From Pseudomonadota bacterium (GTDB lineage Bacteria > Pseudomonadota > Alphaproteobacteria > Caulobacterales > Caulobacteraceae): DNA of 64,000 nt. Numbering within the stretch: position 1 is the stretch's first letter; every line of letters begins with the position of its first letter. Both the position numbers and the translations under genes were made by a program. The stretch is taken from assembly GCA_020161365.1 (NCBI GenBank), contig JAIUNU010000001.1:186001-250000 (forward strand), given 5' to 3'. Below are positions 16,419-24,947 of the stretch, piece after piece. The notes under the pieces are model-generated. The model had not been told where the DNA came from. It was given only the letters and a program-made list of their open reading frames with translations, and did not search any database.

Positions 16419-17414
16419 CTATCGTTCACGAGTTCGGCCGGGATCGCGTTGCGCCTCGCCTCTCTTCCGTAGCGCCTGATCGCGCGTCATCGGCGCTGGC
16501 CGGTCCCGAACGAACCGCTCCACCAGAGCGGCGAGAGCGCGATCCTCTGCCCGCTCCGATCGCGACAGACGCATCGCCTCAGCCACCAAGACTCGCCGGA
16601 TGGCCCACTCACGCGTCCGGATAGCGTCCAGCCAGGGCGCTTCGCCGCCGCCCGCCGTGAGTGCGGCCCGATAGGCGGCGGCGAGCACTTCGGGCAGCGG
16701 CCCCTGCCCCGCCACGAACCGCTCGCGCATCTTGCGCACCGAGATGCGCTCGGCCTTGCGGGTCACGCCGCGCGTCCGGCGCGGCGTGGCCTCGGCCTCG
16801 ATCGACCGGTCGCGAAGGGCGCGCGCGAAGTCTTCCCGCCAAACCTGCAGGTCCGCCTTGCGGGGATTCAACCGCTCGCCGTCCCGCCCCAATCTTCGCA
16901 CCGCCAGATGGACGTGCGGATGGCGGCCTTCATCATGCAAGGTGAAGACATAGGGAAAGCGCTCGCCGAACGTCCCGGCTGCAAAGGCCCTCGCCGCGTC
17001 CTCCAGGCGGACGGCGTCAGTCCCGGCCGGCATGCTCAGCACGATCGAGAGGGTGATCGAGGCGTCACGCCTGCGCCCCGGCTCAAGCGCGAACTCCTCG
17101 GCCCAGTCGCGCGCCAGCTCCCGCACTTGCCCACTGCCGTCCAGCCGCTCTCCGTCGGGCCCTTCAAGCGCCAGGGCGCCGTTGCGGCTGATGTAGTCCA
17201 GGTGCGCCTTCAGATGGGCGCCGTCCCGGGTTCGTCCAGTGATCTTCACCATCACCTCGGGTACGCGGAGCGCCACCCGAGCGAACCGGACGGACGGATT
17301 GCCGCCATCCCCGCGAGACGGGCGCAGCACCGCAGGCGTGATCCGGGCGCGCCGGATCTCGACGGGCGGACGCAGCACCTCCTCGAACCCGCGCGATGCC
17401 CGAAAGTCGGTCAC
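16419..17414 (-). CDS. MOBP-type relaxase (VirD2/TraI-like)
   Basis: A 331-residue relaxase starting at GTG 17414, overlapping the upstream gene stop (GTGA). The metal-binding His motif is clear: FTLHDEGRHPHVHLAV with His160, His166 and His168. HLKAHLDYISRNG supplies a likely nicking tyrosine (Tyr74). It would nick oriT and lead the strand through the VirB/D4 channel. The rest is basic and helical with no helicase or primase domain. It is encoded on the opposite strand to the secretion operon and separated from it by the AbiE cassette. Confidence 0.85.
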   Translation of the reverse strand: MTDFRASRGFEEVLRPPVEIRRARITPAVLRPSRGDGGNPSVRFARVALRVPEVMVKITGRTRDGAHLKAHLDYISRNGALALEGPDGERLDGSGQVRELARDWAEEFALEPGRRRDASITLSIVLSMPAGTDAVRLEDAARAFAAGTFGERFPYVFTLHDEGRHPHVHLAVRRLGRDGERLNPRKADLQVWREDFARALRDRSIEAEATPRRTRGVTRKAERISVRKMRERFVAGQGPLPEVLAAAYRAALTAGGGEAPWLDAIRTREWAIRRVLVAEAMRLSRSERAEDRALAALVERFVRDRPAPMTRDQALRKRGEAQRDPGRTRER

Positions 17415-17932
17415 GACGCCGGCGCCCAGTAGGCGAGATTGCCCTCGAAGGCCTCGCCGAGCGCTTCGACCCAAGCCGAGATTTCGGCCTGAAAGGCGCC
17501 GAGTTGCGCCAGTTCCAGATCCAGCACCGCGCCGTCCATTACGGCGGTGTTCAGCGCGCGGGCGATCTGGTTGATGTTCACGCCGATCCGCCTGAGCTCG
17601 CGGCGCACCTCGATCAGGGCCAGAGCGTCGAGCCGGCTGAACTGCGGTCGATCATGCAGGCGGCGACGGATGAGCGCAACGCTCCACTGGGTTCGAGACA
17701 GCCCCATCGCCGCCGCCTCGCGCTCCAGGAGACGCAGGTCCGCTTCGCCAAGACGCAGGGTCAGCTTGCCCGACCGCACCGCCACCGGTGCTTCCTCCGG
17801 CGCCGGGAGAGCCGCCTGGGCGGCGCCGTCCATGAGCCGCCGGAGAAGTCGCGAGCGTCCGCCTCGACCGGCCGCGGCGGCGTCGAACCGGCGGATCAGA
17901 TCGGGCGAAACGCGAAGGGTGAGGCGGTCCAT
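17411..17932 (-). CDS. mobC: MobC-like relaxosome accessory protein
   Basis: A 173-residue protein with a ribbon-helix-helix-like start (RLTLRVSPDLIRRFDAAAA) and the MobC hallmark RRELRRIGVNINQIARALN near residues 108-126. MobC/TraJ proteins bind oriT and help melt it for the relaxase. It lies directly upstream of the relaxase, with the predicted nic site 39 bases before its start. Confidence 0.85.
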   Translation of the reverse strand: MDRLTLRVSPDLIRRFDAAAAGRGGRSRLLRRLMDGAAQAALPAPEEAPVAVRSGKLTLRLGEADLRLLEREAAAMGLSRTQWSVALIRRRLHDRPQFSRLDALALIEVRRELRRIGVNINQIARALNTAVMDGAVLDLELAQLGAFQAEISAWVEALGEAFEGNLAYWAPAS

Positions 17933-17942
17933 GGGAGAGTGG

Positions 17943-17980
17943 GTCTGTCAGACATTGCCGGCGCAAAGCCTATCCTGCCC
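17943..17980 (+). other. oriT: Predicted oriT with an IncP-type nic site
   Basis: TATCCTGCCC occurs at 17971-17980, inside GCCTATCCTGCCC. This matches the IncP/RK2 nic region and the MOBP consensus YATCCTG|Y, putting the nick between 17977 and 17978 on the plus strand. A small inverted repeat GTCTG-T-CAGAC lies at 17943-17953. The site is 39 bases upstream of the divergent mobC-relaxase operon, the usual oriT position. Confidence 0.65.
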
Positions 17981-18086
17981 TAGACCGTCACCCCCTTCGC
18001 CCCGTAGGCCTCCGGTGCTGCCCGCCCTCCCCTCGGCGACCGAAGCCGGCCGCTCGCCCGCCGCCCTGAAGGGCGCCCCAGCCGGG

Positions 18087-18117
18087 CGGTCCACAATACT
18101 GCGGCCGCCGGTCCACA
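18087..18117 (+). repeat. Direct repeat CGGTCCACA, 22-base period
   Basis: CGGTCCACA occurs at 18087-18095 and again at 18109-18117, 22 bases apart, about two helical turns. The copies are within the 237-base gap between mobC and the next gene. The spacing suggests adjacent protein-binding sites, perhaps for relaxosome or regulatory proteins. Confidence 0.4.
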
Positions 18118-18143
18118 GTCTCAGGCGTTCTGACTTGTTCGCC

Positions 18144-18166
18144 GAAACGAAATCTGATTTCGTTTC
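18144..18166 (+). promoter_or_regulatory. Perfect dyad directly before the next start codon
   Basis: GAAACGAAAT (18144-18153) and ATTTCGTTTC (18157-18166) are perfect 10-base arms around CTG, ending three bases before ATG 18170. The position would occlude the ribosome site or serve as an operator for the protein encoded next. It is AT-rich in a GC-rich region. Confidence 0.5.
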
Positions 18167-18169
18167 AAT

Positions 18170-18883
18170 ATGAAGCTCATTGACCTCCTGCCTGTCGTTT
18201 CTGAAACTCTGGGCCTTGCCTTGGCGTCGGTACGGGTCCTCGCCATGCACCTCCGCAAGCACGGTCTGATTTCCAGCGGGGGGCGCGGCCGCGGCGGGGC
18301 GGAGATGAAGGCGAGCGACCTCACGAATATTCTGCTGGCGGCGATGTCAGGCGGCGCCGCGAAAGATGCGCACATCGCCGTCCAGCGTCTGCGCAAGGCC
18401 TCGGTCGATCCTGCGTCGTCGCATTCCGATGAACCGGCCCGCCCGATCGAGGATCATCCGATGTTTATGCGTCGACATGATCTGGGAGAGGCTCTGGACG
18501 CAATCTTCCTCAGCTACGCCTCGGGAGACGAACTCAGCGACGAGGGCTACGGCTTCCCGATCACCAATCTCTTTCTCACCGTCCACTCTCCACATACGCT
18601 CAACTACGCGGCAGACCTCTGGCTGGACAACGGCAGCGAGGACTGGACGCTTCGCTACCATCGCAACCATCCGGCCTTCGATGGTCTCCCCAAGGCGAAG
18701 TGGTCGGAGACGGCGCGTGGCCTGATGGCCGGAAAGGGCGACCTCGCCTACACCGCGCGCGTCACCTCGACGACCTTCTACAACCTCGCCGACGCGCTGG
18801 GGCAGGCGGCCGATGCGGAGGCGAAGCAGCAGCTGAAGGCAACGCTGGGCAAGGCCCGTGCATCTTCCGTCCCTAAAGCCTGA
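18170..18883 (+). CDS. Unknown protein with winged-helix-like N-terminus
   Basis: A 237-residue protein of unrecognised family. Residues 1-45 (LLPVVSETLGLALASVRVLA, then MHLRKHGLISSGGRGRGGA) look like a winged helix ending in a Gly/Arg-rich wing. The middle region has FGLP-like aromatic blocks (LDAIFLSYASGDELSDEGYG, NLFLTVHSPHTLNYAADLWL). A perfect palindrome lies immediately upstream, so autoregulation is plausible. The 3' end overlaps the convergent DUF4238 gene by 11 bases. Confidence 0.6.
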   Translation: MKLIDLLPVVSETLGLALASVRVLAMHLRKHGLISSGGRGRGGAEMKASDLTNILLAAMSGGAAKDAHIAVQRLRKASVDPASSHSDEPARPIEDHPMFMRRHDLGEALDAIFLSYASGDELSDEGYGFPITNLFLTVHSPHTLNYAADLWLDNGSEDWTLRYHRNHPAFDGLPKAKWSETARGLMAGKGDLAYTARVTSTTFYNLADALGQAADAEAKQQLKATLGKARASSVPKA

Positions 18884-19985
18884 TCTGCCGGAATCCCTCG
18901 CCCGTCACGAACCCATTCTCGAAGCAGGCGCGCCGCACAAAACCGGTTCTCGTTCCATTGTACATGGCCCGGGCATCCCGGCGTACCGCGAGGAACCCCG
19001 GCCATCGCGTGGGTCGAGGGCGAAGGACCTCGGTGTGGATCAGAACCTTGCGCCCTGCCTCGGGTTCAATCTCCGCAAGCGGCGCGACGGCGTAGCGAGT
19101 GTGCTCGCCGACGACCCGATCCTGCACGGCGTAGGTAGTCCGGTGGCGTCGCTCGGGACGGTCCCCCACCGCCGCACGAACAAAGTCGGCGATCCGATCC
19201 CGATGCGCCCAGTCCTTAAAGAAGACATTGGCGGCGCAGTTGAGGACCTGATGGGCATTGAGCGCGTCGGCATCGCCATCGCGATCGATCCTCACGACGC
19301 CTTCGCGATGGGCGACCGTATAGACCTCGGGATCGTGGAGCATCGCGAGCACGCGGGGCGACAGGGGCAGCAGCATCACCAGACCCGCGTGCCTCAGACT
19401 GAAGGGCCGATGCCGCCCCTTTGGATTCTGCAGATGCCACCGGTTCGTCAGAACGGCGGGATCGTCCGACGTGATGAAGGGTGTCCCGCTCTCGTTGCGG
19501 ATCACCGTCACCCGCAGATCATCGACCATCCGCATTTGACGCGCATAGATCAGCATGGCCTCCTCGACGGCTACGCGCATGGCCTTCTTGATGTCGAAGT
19601 CTTCGCCAGGCGGCAGAACGCCGGGCAGCTGGGCCATCGCGGCCAGGGCCTGGCTCGCGCTGGCGGCGGCGGCTTCCGTCCTCAAATGTTGGAGCAGGAT
19701 GAAGCGCCTCAGCACCGTCTGGTCTAGGGCGCCCGGGGCCGCGCTGTCGGGAAGGATACGCGCGAGCATCTGACCATAGGGCCCTTCGACGCTCTGAATG
19801 GCTGCCTCCAGCCGGGGGTCCCGGCCATAGAAATAATCGCTCGAGCACTGGTTCCGCACCGGGGCGTTCGAGATCGCGCGGTCCCTGTCGAGGTTGAACA
19901 GGTGAATGGCCTTGCCCCCTCCATCTACCGAGAAGGGTTTGAGATGGGCCTTGGGCACGAAATGTTGATTCTTGTTGTCGGCCAT
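18873..19985 (-). CDS. DUF4238 family protein
   Basis: A 370-residue protein from ATG 19985. It opens NKNQHFVPKAHLKPFSV, the diagnostic DUF4238 start, followed by IHLFNLDRD, QCSSDYFYG and later VTVIRNESGTPFITSDDPAV and RVLAMLHDPEVYTV. The family's biochemical role is unknown; members are frequent on mobile elements. It is convergent with the 18170 gene and shares 11 bases of its 3' end. Confidence 0.75.
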   Translation of the reverse strand: MADNKNQHFVPKAHLKPFSVDGGGKAIHLFNLDRDRAISNAPVRNQCSSDYFYGRDPRLEAAIQSVEGPYGQMLARILPDSAAPGALDQTVLRRFILLQHLRTEAAAASASQALAAMAQLPGVLPPGEDFDIKKAMRVAVEEAMLIYARQMRMVDDLRVTVIRNESGTPFITSDDPAVLTNRWHLQNPKGRHRPFSLRHAGLVMLLPLSPRVLAMLHDPEVYTVAHREGVVRIDRDGDADALNAHQVLNCAANVFFKDWAHRDRIADFVRAAVGDRPERRHRTTYAVQDRVVGEHTRYAVAPLAEIEPEAGRKVLIHTEVLRPRPTRWPGFLAVRRDARAMYNGTRTGFVRRACFENGFVTGEGFRQIRL

Positions 19986-20034
19986 GATCCCGCGTCCTCC
20001 CCGAGGCTGCCCCGGAGAGGACGCAGGCTCCAGT

Positions 20035-20922
20035 TCAATCAGGCTGGAGTTGGTGCAGATGATCAACGGCCTTCTGCGCGTGGGAGGCCGCCGAGACGAT
20101 GAACCGCTTGTCGCTCCTCAGGACTTGGAGCCAGTGGCCGATGTAGGCAGCGTGATCCTCTCGCGGTTCGAGAGCCAGGCCGAGATCCGCGCAGAGGAAG
20201 GCGGCTCCGAGCTCCGCGACAAGTTCCTCGCGCGCGTAGCCCGGATCGCCGAAACGCTGGCGGCCGAAGTCCCGGTGGAGGCGGGTGGGATGCCGGGTCC
20301 AGTGGGTCATCTCGTGACCGAGAGTGCTGTAGTAAGCGTCAGCCGTCTCGAAGCATTCAAACGGCGGCATCTGCACATGGTCTGGCCCCGGGGCGTAATA
20401 GGCGCTTCCACCGCCGTGACGGATGTACGCGCCGCAGTGCCTGAAGAAGGCGTCGATGCGGGCGATCCGTTCGTCCGGATTGATGCCCTGGACTTCGGGC
20501 TCGCCATAGCGATCCGGCAGGCCCTCTATCTGATCGACGTTGAAGACGGTGTAGGCCTTCAGGAACGGGATGCGCTGTTCGACGCCCTCGCGGGTCTCGT
20601 CGGCGTCCTCGCGGACGATCTGGTTGGCGTAGACGACCGTCGCGCCGCGCTCGCCCTTGCGGACGTGGGCGCCGAGGGCCAACGCCTGGCGAAAGGTCAT
20701 CCAGGTTGATCGGGTGAAGCTGCGGCTGGCGGCTTCGCCCCAGAGTAGGACGACATTGATGCCGTTGTAGGGCGTGCCGTCATGGCGCAGCGGGCGGCTG
20801 ACGGAGCTCTTGGCTTTCCACGGCTGGGTCCAGGGGCGAACCCCGGCTTCGAGCTGGGCGATGATCTGTTGGGTGATCCGGCTATGGATGTCCGGGCGTG
20901 CGGGATCGGCGGGGCGCGTCAT
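20035..20922 (-). CDS. ardC: ArdC-like antirestriction protein with zincin domain
   Basis: A 295-residue protein from ATG 20922, with ribosome site GAGGAGG. An N-terminal ssDNA-binding ArdC domain (ITQQIIAQLEAGVRPWTQPW, GTPYNGINVVLLW) is followed by a metallopeptidase-like domain. The latter has LGHEMTHWTRHPTRLHR and the downstream acidic ligand in REELVAELGAAFL. ArdC proteins protect incoming single-stranded DNA from restriction during conjugation. It is a typical ICE maintenance gene together with DUF736. Confidence 0.9.
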   Translation of the reverse strand: MTRPADPARPDIHSRITQQIIAQLEAGVRPWTQPWKAKSSVSRPLRHDGTPYNGINVVLLWGEAASRSFTRSTWMTFRQALALGAHVRKGERGATVVYANQIVREDADETREGVEQRIPFLKAYTVFNVDQIEGLPDRYGEPEVQGINPDERIARIDAFFRHCGAYIRHGGGSAYYAPGPDHVQMPPFECFETADAYYSTLGHEMTHWTRHPTRLHRDFGRQRFGDPGYAREELVAELGAAFLCADLGLALEPREDHAAYIGHWLQVLRSDKRFIVSAASHAQKAVDHLHQLQPD

Positions 20923-20957
20923 GGCGGCCTCCTCGGAATGGATTTTGGGAAGAAAGA

Positions 20958-20984
20958 GCGGCGGCGCGATCACCGCGCCGCCGC
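20958..20984 (-). terminator. GC hairpin between the DUF736 and ardC genes
   Basis: GCGGCGGCGCG (20958-20968) and CGCGCCGCCGC (20974-20984) are perfect 11-base arms with a five-base loop, 10 bases after the DUF736 stop. On the minus strand the stem is followed by TCTTTCTT. It probably terminates or attenuates DUF736 transcripts before ardC. Confidence 0.6.
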
Positions 20985-20994
20985 GGCTTTTGGG

Positions 20995-21288
20995 TCAGCG
21001 GGACCAGATCAGGCTGTGTCCGCCCTCGACCTCCACCAAGGAGGCGTAGATCGGCGCCGGGAAGCTGGGATCGTCGAGCTTGACCGAGAGGTATTCGCGG
21101 TTCTGCTGGCTCGTCTTCTTCCAGGCGGCACCGAACTCGGTCTGGCCGGCGAAGATCCGGAAGTCGGGAGCCTTGTCGTCGGTCTTCTCGTTCGGACGCA
21201 GGACCGCCGCCTTGACGTTGAGGGTGAGGGTCTTGATCGAACCGGTGTAGCCGTCGCCTTGGGCGGTGAAGGTGCCGATGGTGGCCAT
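20995..21288 (-). CDS. DUF736 family protein
   Basis: A 97-residue protein from ATG 21288. It starts [20 protein letters not shown] and contains [39 protein letters not shown] and [14 protein letters not shown], the full length of DUF736. The family is near-universal on alphaproteobacterial ICEs and conjugative plasmids. A nucleic-acid-binding or transfer-related role is likely but not established. Confidence 0.88.
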   Translation of the reverse strand: MATIGTFTAQGDGYTGSIKTLTLNVKAAVLRPNEKTDDKAPDFRIFAGQTEFGAAWKKTSQQNREYLSVKLDDPSFPAPIYASLVEVEGGHSLIWSR

Positions 21289-21637
21289 GTCAGTCTCTCC
21301 TTTGCTTCGGGCCACGCCTGCCGCGGCCTCGATGGCGATCGGGAGACCGGGGCCCGGGCGGCGCGCAGGGAGAGCGAAGCGAGGCCCCGCAGCGAAGCGA
21401 AGGACCGCGATGAGAGACTTTCTTGTTTCGCGAGGAAGGCCGTCAGGCCGGGGATGAAAGTCGAGCGAGCGGTTGCGCCAGCCGACCGGGTTCGGTCAGA
21501 TCCGCCTCATCGAGAGGCCGCGCCGGCTGGCGCGACTAAGATACGAGACAGGGGCCACTGTCGAACTCCGATGCCGAAGGAAGAGATCGAAACGGTCGGT
21601 CAGGCCTCTCCGGAACCCCGGCGCTTGTGTCAAAGGC
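21289..21637. other. Intergenic stretch without a recognised gene
   Basis: This 349-base gap separates the DUF736 start from the 3' end of the J-domain gene. It contains short purine-rich repeats (GCGAAGCGAGG and GCGAAGCGAAGG around 21372-21400) and the upstream region of DUF736. No ORF, RNA gene or clear promoter could be supported. It marks the boundary between ICE core and cargo. Confidence 0.5.
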
Positions 21638-23719
21638 TCAACGATCGAGGCCACCGACCACGCACCGCGTTTGGCGGCTTTCAACGACCAGCCTATCGTG
21701 CGCCCGATAGACCCGGCGGATCGGCGTCTTCGACACGAGGGATCCCGAATATGTCCCATCGCTCGTGAACCAGCGGAGCCGCTTGTTTTCCAGCAGTCCG
21801 AAGCCGGTCGATGACAGGATCAGTTCAGCGGCGCGAGGTACACTGATAAAGGCGTGGAGTTCATCGCCACGGACGACATAGAGCCGCGTGTCCGTGAGGA
21901 TGTAGAGATAATCGTTCATTTCAGCGATACGCCGCGGCACAGCGCCGATGTCGTAGACTCGGACCAGAAGTCCCTCGGCGTCGAGCATCGCGATCCTGCC
22001 GGAGTACCCCGCTAGGTACACGCCGTTCGACGCGGCGAAGCCGGCGGCGTAAATCCAGTCTGCAGCGGACCGCTCACCGCCTTCGAACCCCATGGTCACG
22101 GTGACGGTGCTCGCTCCGACCTGTATCTCTTGCCGATCGATCTCGCGGAAATATCTGACGCCCGCCTCCTGCGCGAGGCTGGCAGCATCGACGCCCGTCA
22201 GTAGTTCGCAAGCGTCGTTCAGGGCCTGCATACGCTGCGCGGCCGAGGGGTCGCGCGGGTTGAGGTCCGGATGCCACTGCTTCGCCAGCTGGCGGTACCG
22301 CGCTCTGATATCCACGGGCGTGACCGGCAGGGACAACGTCATCAAGGTCAGGGCGGCGTCCACGTCCATTCGCCCTCCGGACCGAGCTAACGGGGCTCGG
22401 CGCGCCCATCCGGCGTTGATCGGAAATCGGACCCCCCAGAGGCCCTCCCCCTCCGCGCTGACACACCAGGCTTCGTCGACGACCGTGAACAGATAGCGGT
22501 CCGCAGTCCGGGACAGGGCGACGCAGCGGATGTGGTTGCGTAGCGCCTCGTCTTCGATGCCCAGCCGACGCCGGGCGGCGATGATCTCCGGCGCCTCCGT
22601 CAGCGGCGTTTCGAACAACGGCCTCAGGTCCTCGCCGTATGCATGCAGGATGCAATCCCGCGACATTCCGATGAAGCCGCGGCCGACAGGGTGCACGCCG
22701 ATCCGATACAGGTCCCGGTCGAAGCCCGTCCGGGCCGCCACCCGACCCGCCGGGTCGTAGAACATGGCCGCGCTCGAGACCCCGCCCAGACCCTCGGCCT
22801 TGCCCAGATCGTCGATGAGCAGCGTGCCGTCGGCCTGCGGGTGGATGAGACGATAGGCGGCGTCGGGTCGATCGCTCTTCGACAGTTTCTCTAGCGTGAG
22901 GATCGTCCAAGCCGCGTCCCGGACTTCGAAATCGGTCTCGATGTCAGGATCGGCCGACGCCTCTTCGTGCGCCTCCCAAGGTGAGGGCGAGCGCGGCAGG
23001 GTGACCAGAGGCGCTTGCGTCAGGTCTAGTGCGATCAGAGGCGGCGCGGCCGAGTCAGACCTGTGGGACGAGGCGGCGCGAGGGACCGGAGGCGGAGGAA
23101 TCTGGTCGGAGCCGCCGACGTGCAGCGCATATGAACGACCTTCACGGATCCGGGCTATGCGGCCCGCGCGCTCTAGGAAGCTCACGAGGGTGGCAATCAG
23201 CCGCCCATCTGGTTCGTCAAGCAGCGTCTTCAGATCGGTCTGCAGACAACCCGGATGAGCGCCCACGGTCTCGAGGATTCGGGGAACCAAGGCTTGTTCA
23301 TGCTCGAGACGATCCAGCAGGGGCAACCACGGCGCCAAGTCCGGGGTCTGTCTGACGACCCGGGCCAGTTCGGCCTGCGCCATCGCATCGCCCGTCAGAG
23401 CGAACATCCGCCCGCCTTCCTCAAGACAGGGGATCGATCCGATGTCGAAGCGCCCGAACGTGTCTGCGGTCTCGGCGACGAAGCCCGGCAGCAGGCGTAG
23501 GCCTTCCAAGGCGAAGGCAGCCGCCTCGCTGAAGTCGTTGGCCCGCATCGCGGTCTGCTGGCTCGCCATCGCGGCGAAGTAGCCGGGCGTCGCGCGGTCC
23601 GGCCTATCCCTCGCCAAAACCGCAAGCGTTTCAGGCTCGGGGGCGGAACTGCGGGACGACGGCGGCCCAGGCTCGGACGACGAGGTCCCGCCGAATAGCT
23701 TTCTCAGAAACCCGGCCAT
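21638..23719 (-). CDS. Large J-domain protein of unknown function
   Basis: A 693-residue protein from ATG 23719. A J domain near residues 462-510 (PVDIRARYRQLAKQWHPDLN) retains the HPD triad that activates Hsp70 ATPases. Unusually it lies in the middle. A helical N-terminus and a winged-helix-like stretch (near residues 155-200) precede it. Regions before and after are beta-rich with repeated YL/VYD patterns (NGVYLAGYSGRIAMLDAEG, LLVRVYDIGAVPRRIAEMND), suggesting a beta-propeller split by the J domain. There is no Gly/Phe or zinc domain, so it is not a classical DnaJ. It is divergent from the MNT-HEPN gene across about 250 bases. A defence or stress role is inferred from neighbours only. Confidence 0.65.
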   Translation of the reverse strand: MAGFLRKLFGGTSSSEPGPPSSRSSAPEPETLAVLARDRPDRATPGYFAAMASQQTAMRANDFSEAAAFALEGLRLLPGFVAETADTFGRFDIGSIPCLEEGGRMFALTGDAMAQAELARVVRQTPDLAPWLPLLDRLEHEQALVPRILETVGAHPGCLQTDLKTLLDEPDGRLIATLVSFLERAGRIARIREGRSYALHVGGSDQIPPPPVPRAASSHRSDSAAPPLIALDLTQAPLVTLPRSPSPWEAHEEASADPDIETDFEVRDAAWTILTLEKLSKSDRPDAAYRLIHPQADGTLLIDDLGKAEGLGGVSSAAMFYDPAGRVAARTGFDRDLYRIGVHPVGRGFIGMSRDCILHAYGEDLRPLFETPLTEAPEIIAARRRLGIEDEALRNHIRCVALSRTADRYLFTVVDEAWCVSAEGEGLWGVRFPINAGWARRAPLARSGGRMDVDAALTLMTLSLPVTPVDIRARYRQLAKQWHPDLNPRDPSAAQRMQALNDACELLTGVDAASLAQEAGVRYFREIDRQEIQVGASTVTVTMGFEGGERSAADWIYAAGFAASNGVYLAGYSGRIAMLDAEGLLVRVYDIGAVPRRIAEMNDYLYILTDTRLYVVRGDELHAFISVPRAAELILSSTGFGLLENKRLRWFTSDGTYSGSLVSKTPIRRVYRAHDRLVVESRQTRCVVGGLDR

Positions 23720-23972
23720 GACACTCTGAACCTCTCGCAGAAGGGCGTCGCTTAGAGGCGCGGGCGTTGGAACCTCTGCGAAAAGGCCTGGAGCATTCAG
23801 GCGACGCCGCAACGATTTCCCGGCGGACCGGACCTACGGCGAACCGACGGCACCCTATGGAACCAGCGCCCGCATCGTCACCGTAGCGGCGACTCGCATG
23901 CGCGCATAGGTTTTGCCTCTACGCAGCGTTTGGACTCTTGCGCCCCGCCCTCGCATTTCGGAGACTCCGCAC

Positions 23973-24902
23973 ATGAAGCGCCCGCTCCGACAACTGCCTG
24001 CTGCCAAACAACGAGAACTCGATGCCGCCGTCGATATTATCGAGACCGGGTTCGCTAAGGCCATCTCCACGCGGCGCGCCGACCGACTGAAGAACGGCCG
24101 CATCCTCAAGATCATCCTGTTCGGCAGCTATGCGCGCGGCGACTGGGTCCACGACCCGGTCGGGCGCTATTTCTCGGACTTCGACATCATCGTGGTCGTG
24201 GACCAAGAAGACCTGACGGACTTCGAATTCTGGGAGGATGTCGAGAAGCGCCTCGTTGCCGAACTGTCCGCCGGCGCCATGCGCACTCCGGTCAGCCTGA
24301 TCGTGCACAGCCTCGACGATTTCAACTGGAAGCTCGAGCACGGGCGCGGCTTCTTCATCGACATCCTCCGCGACGGCGTCGTCCTGAAGGACACCCGTGG
24401 CGCCGTGTTCTCCGAACCTCAGCCCCTCCCTCCAACTACGGCTTTGCAAGAGGCGACCGAGTACTTTGAGGAATGGACGGGTGCGACGTCGCGCTTTCTG
24501 AAGCTAGCGAAGATCTCGGCTGAAGAGGGACAACAAGATGAAGAATGGCGAAAGAACGCCGCCTTCAATCTCCACCAAGCTGTGGAGACGCTCTATCAAG
24601 GCCTCCTCCTCGTCCTGATGCTCTACTCGCCCAAGAGCCACAACCTGGTGAACCTGCGGAAGATGACCGAGCCACTGGAGCCCCGGCTCCGCGAGGTCTG
24701 GCCCCAGGACACCAAGTTTCAGAAGCGTTGCTTCGAACTGCTCCGCGCCGCCTATGTGAAGGCGCGCTACTCGCGTCATTACCGCATCACGGACGAAGAA
24801 CTGGCTTGGCTGACCGAGCGGATCGAGGTGCTGCGCCAGATCGTGACGGAGGCGAGTGAAGCCCGGTTGGTCGAGCTGCGCCGCGCCGCCGAGGGCAACT
24901 AG
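23973..24902 (+). CDS. Fused MNT nucleotidyltransferase - HEPN protein
   Basis: A 309-residue protein from ATG 23973. The N-terminal minimal nucleotidyltransferase has ILFGSYARGDWVHD (Gly51-Ser52) and the second motif YFSDFDIIVVV with Asp69 and Asp71. The C-terminal half is a HEPN helical bundle with AAFNLHQAVETLYQGLLL and YVKARYSRHYRITDEEL. Separate MNT and HEPN proteins form toxin-antitoxin pairs in which MNT adenylylates HEPN; here both are in one chain. It is followed 45 bases later by a large helicase gene on the same strand, probably one operon. Confidence 0.82.
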   Translation: MKRPLRQLPAAKQRELDAAVDIIETGFAKAISTRRADRLKNGRILKIILFGSYARGDWVHDPVGRYFSDFDIIVVVDQEDLTDFEFWEDVEKRLVAELSAGAMRTPVSLIVHSLDDFNWKLEHGRGFFIDILRDGVVLKDTRGAVFSEPQPLPPTTALQEATEYFEEWTGATSRFLKLAKISAEEGQQDEEWRKNAAFNLHQAVETLYQGLLLVLMLYSPKSHNLVNLRKMTEPLEPRLREVWPQDTKFQKRCFELLRAAYVKARYSRHYRITDEELAWLTERIEVLRQIVTEASEARLVELRRAAEGN

Positions 24903-24947
24903 CCACGGCGCGTCGCGCCAGACGTAATCGACGCCTCGGGAGACCTC

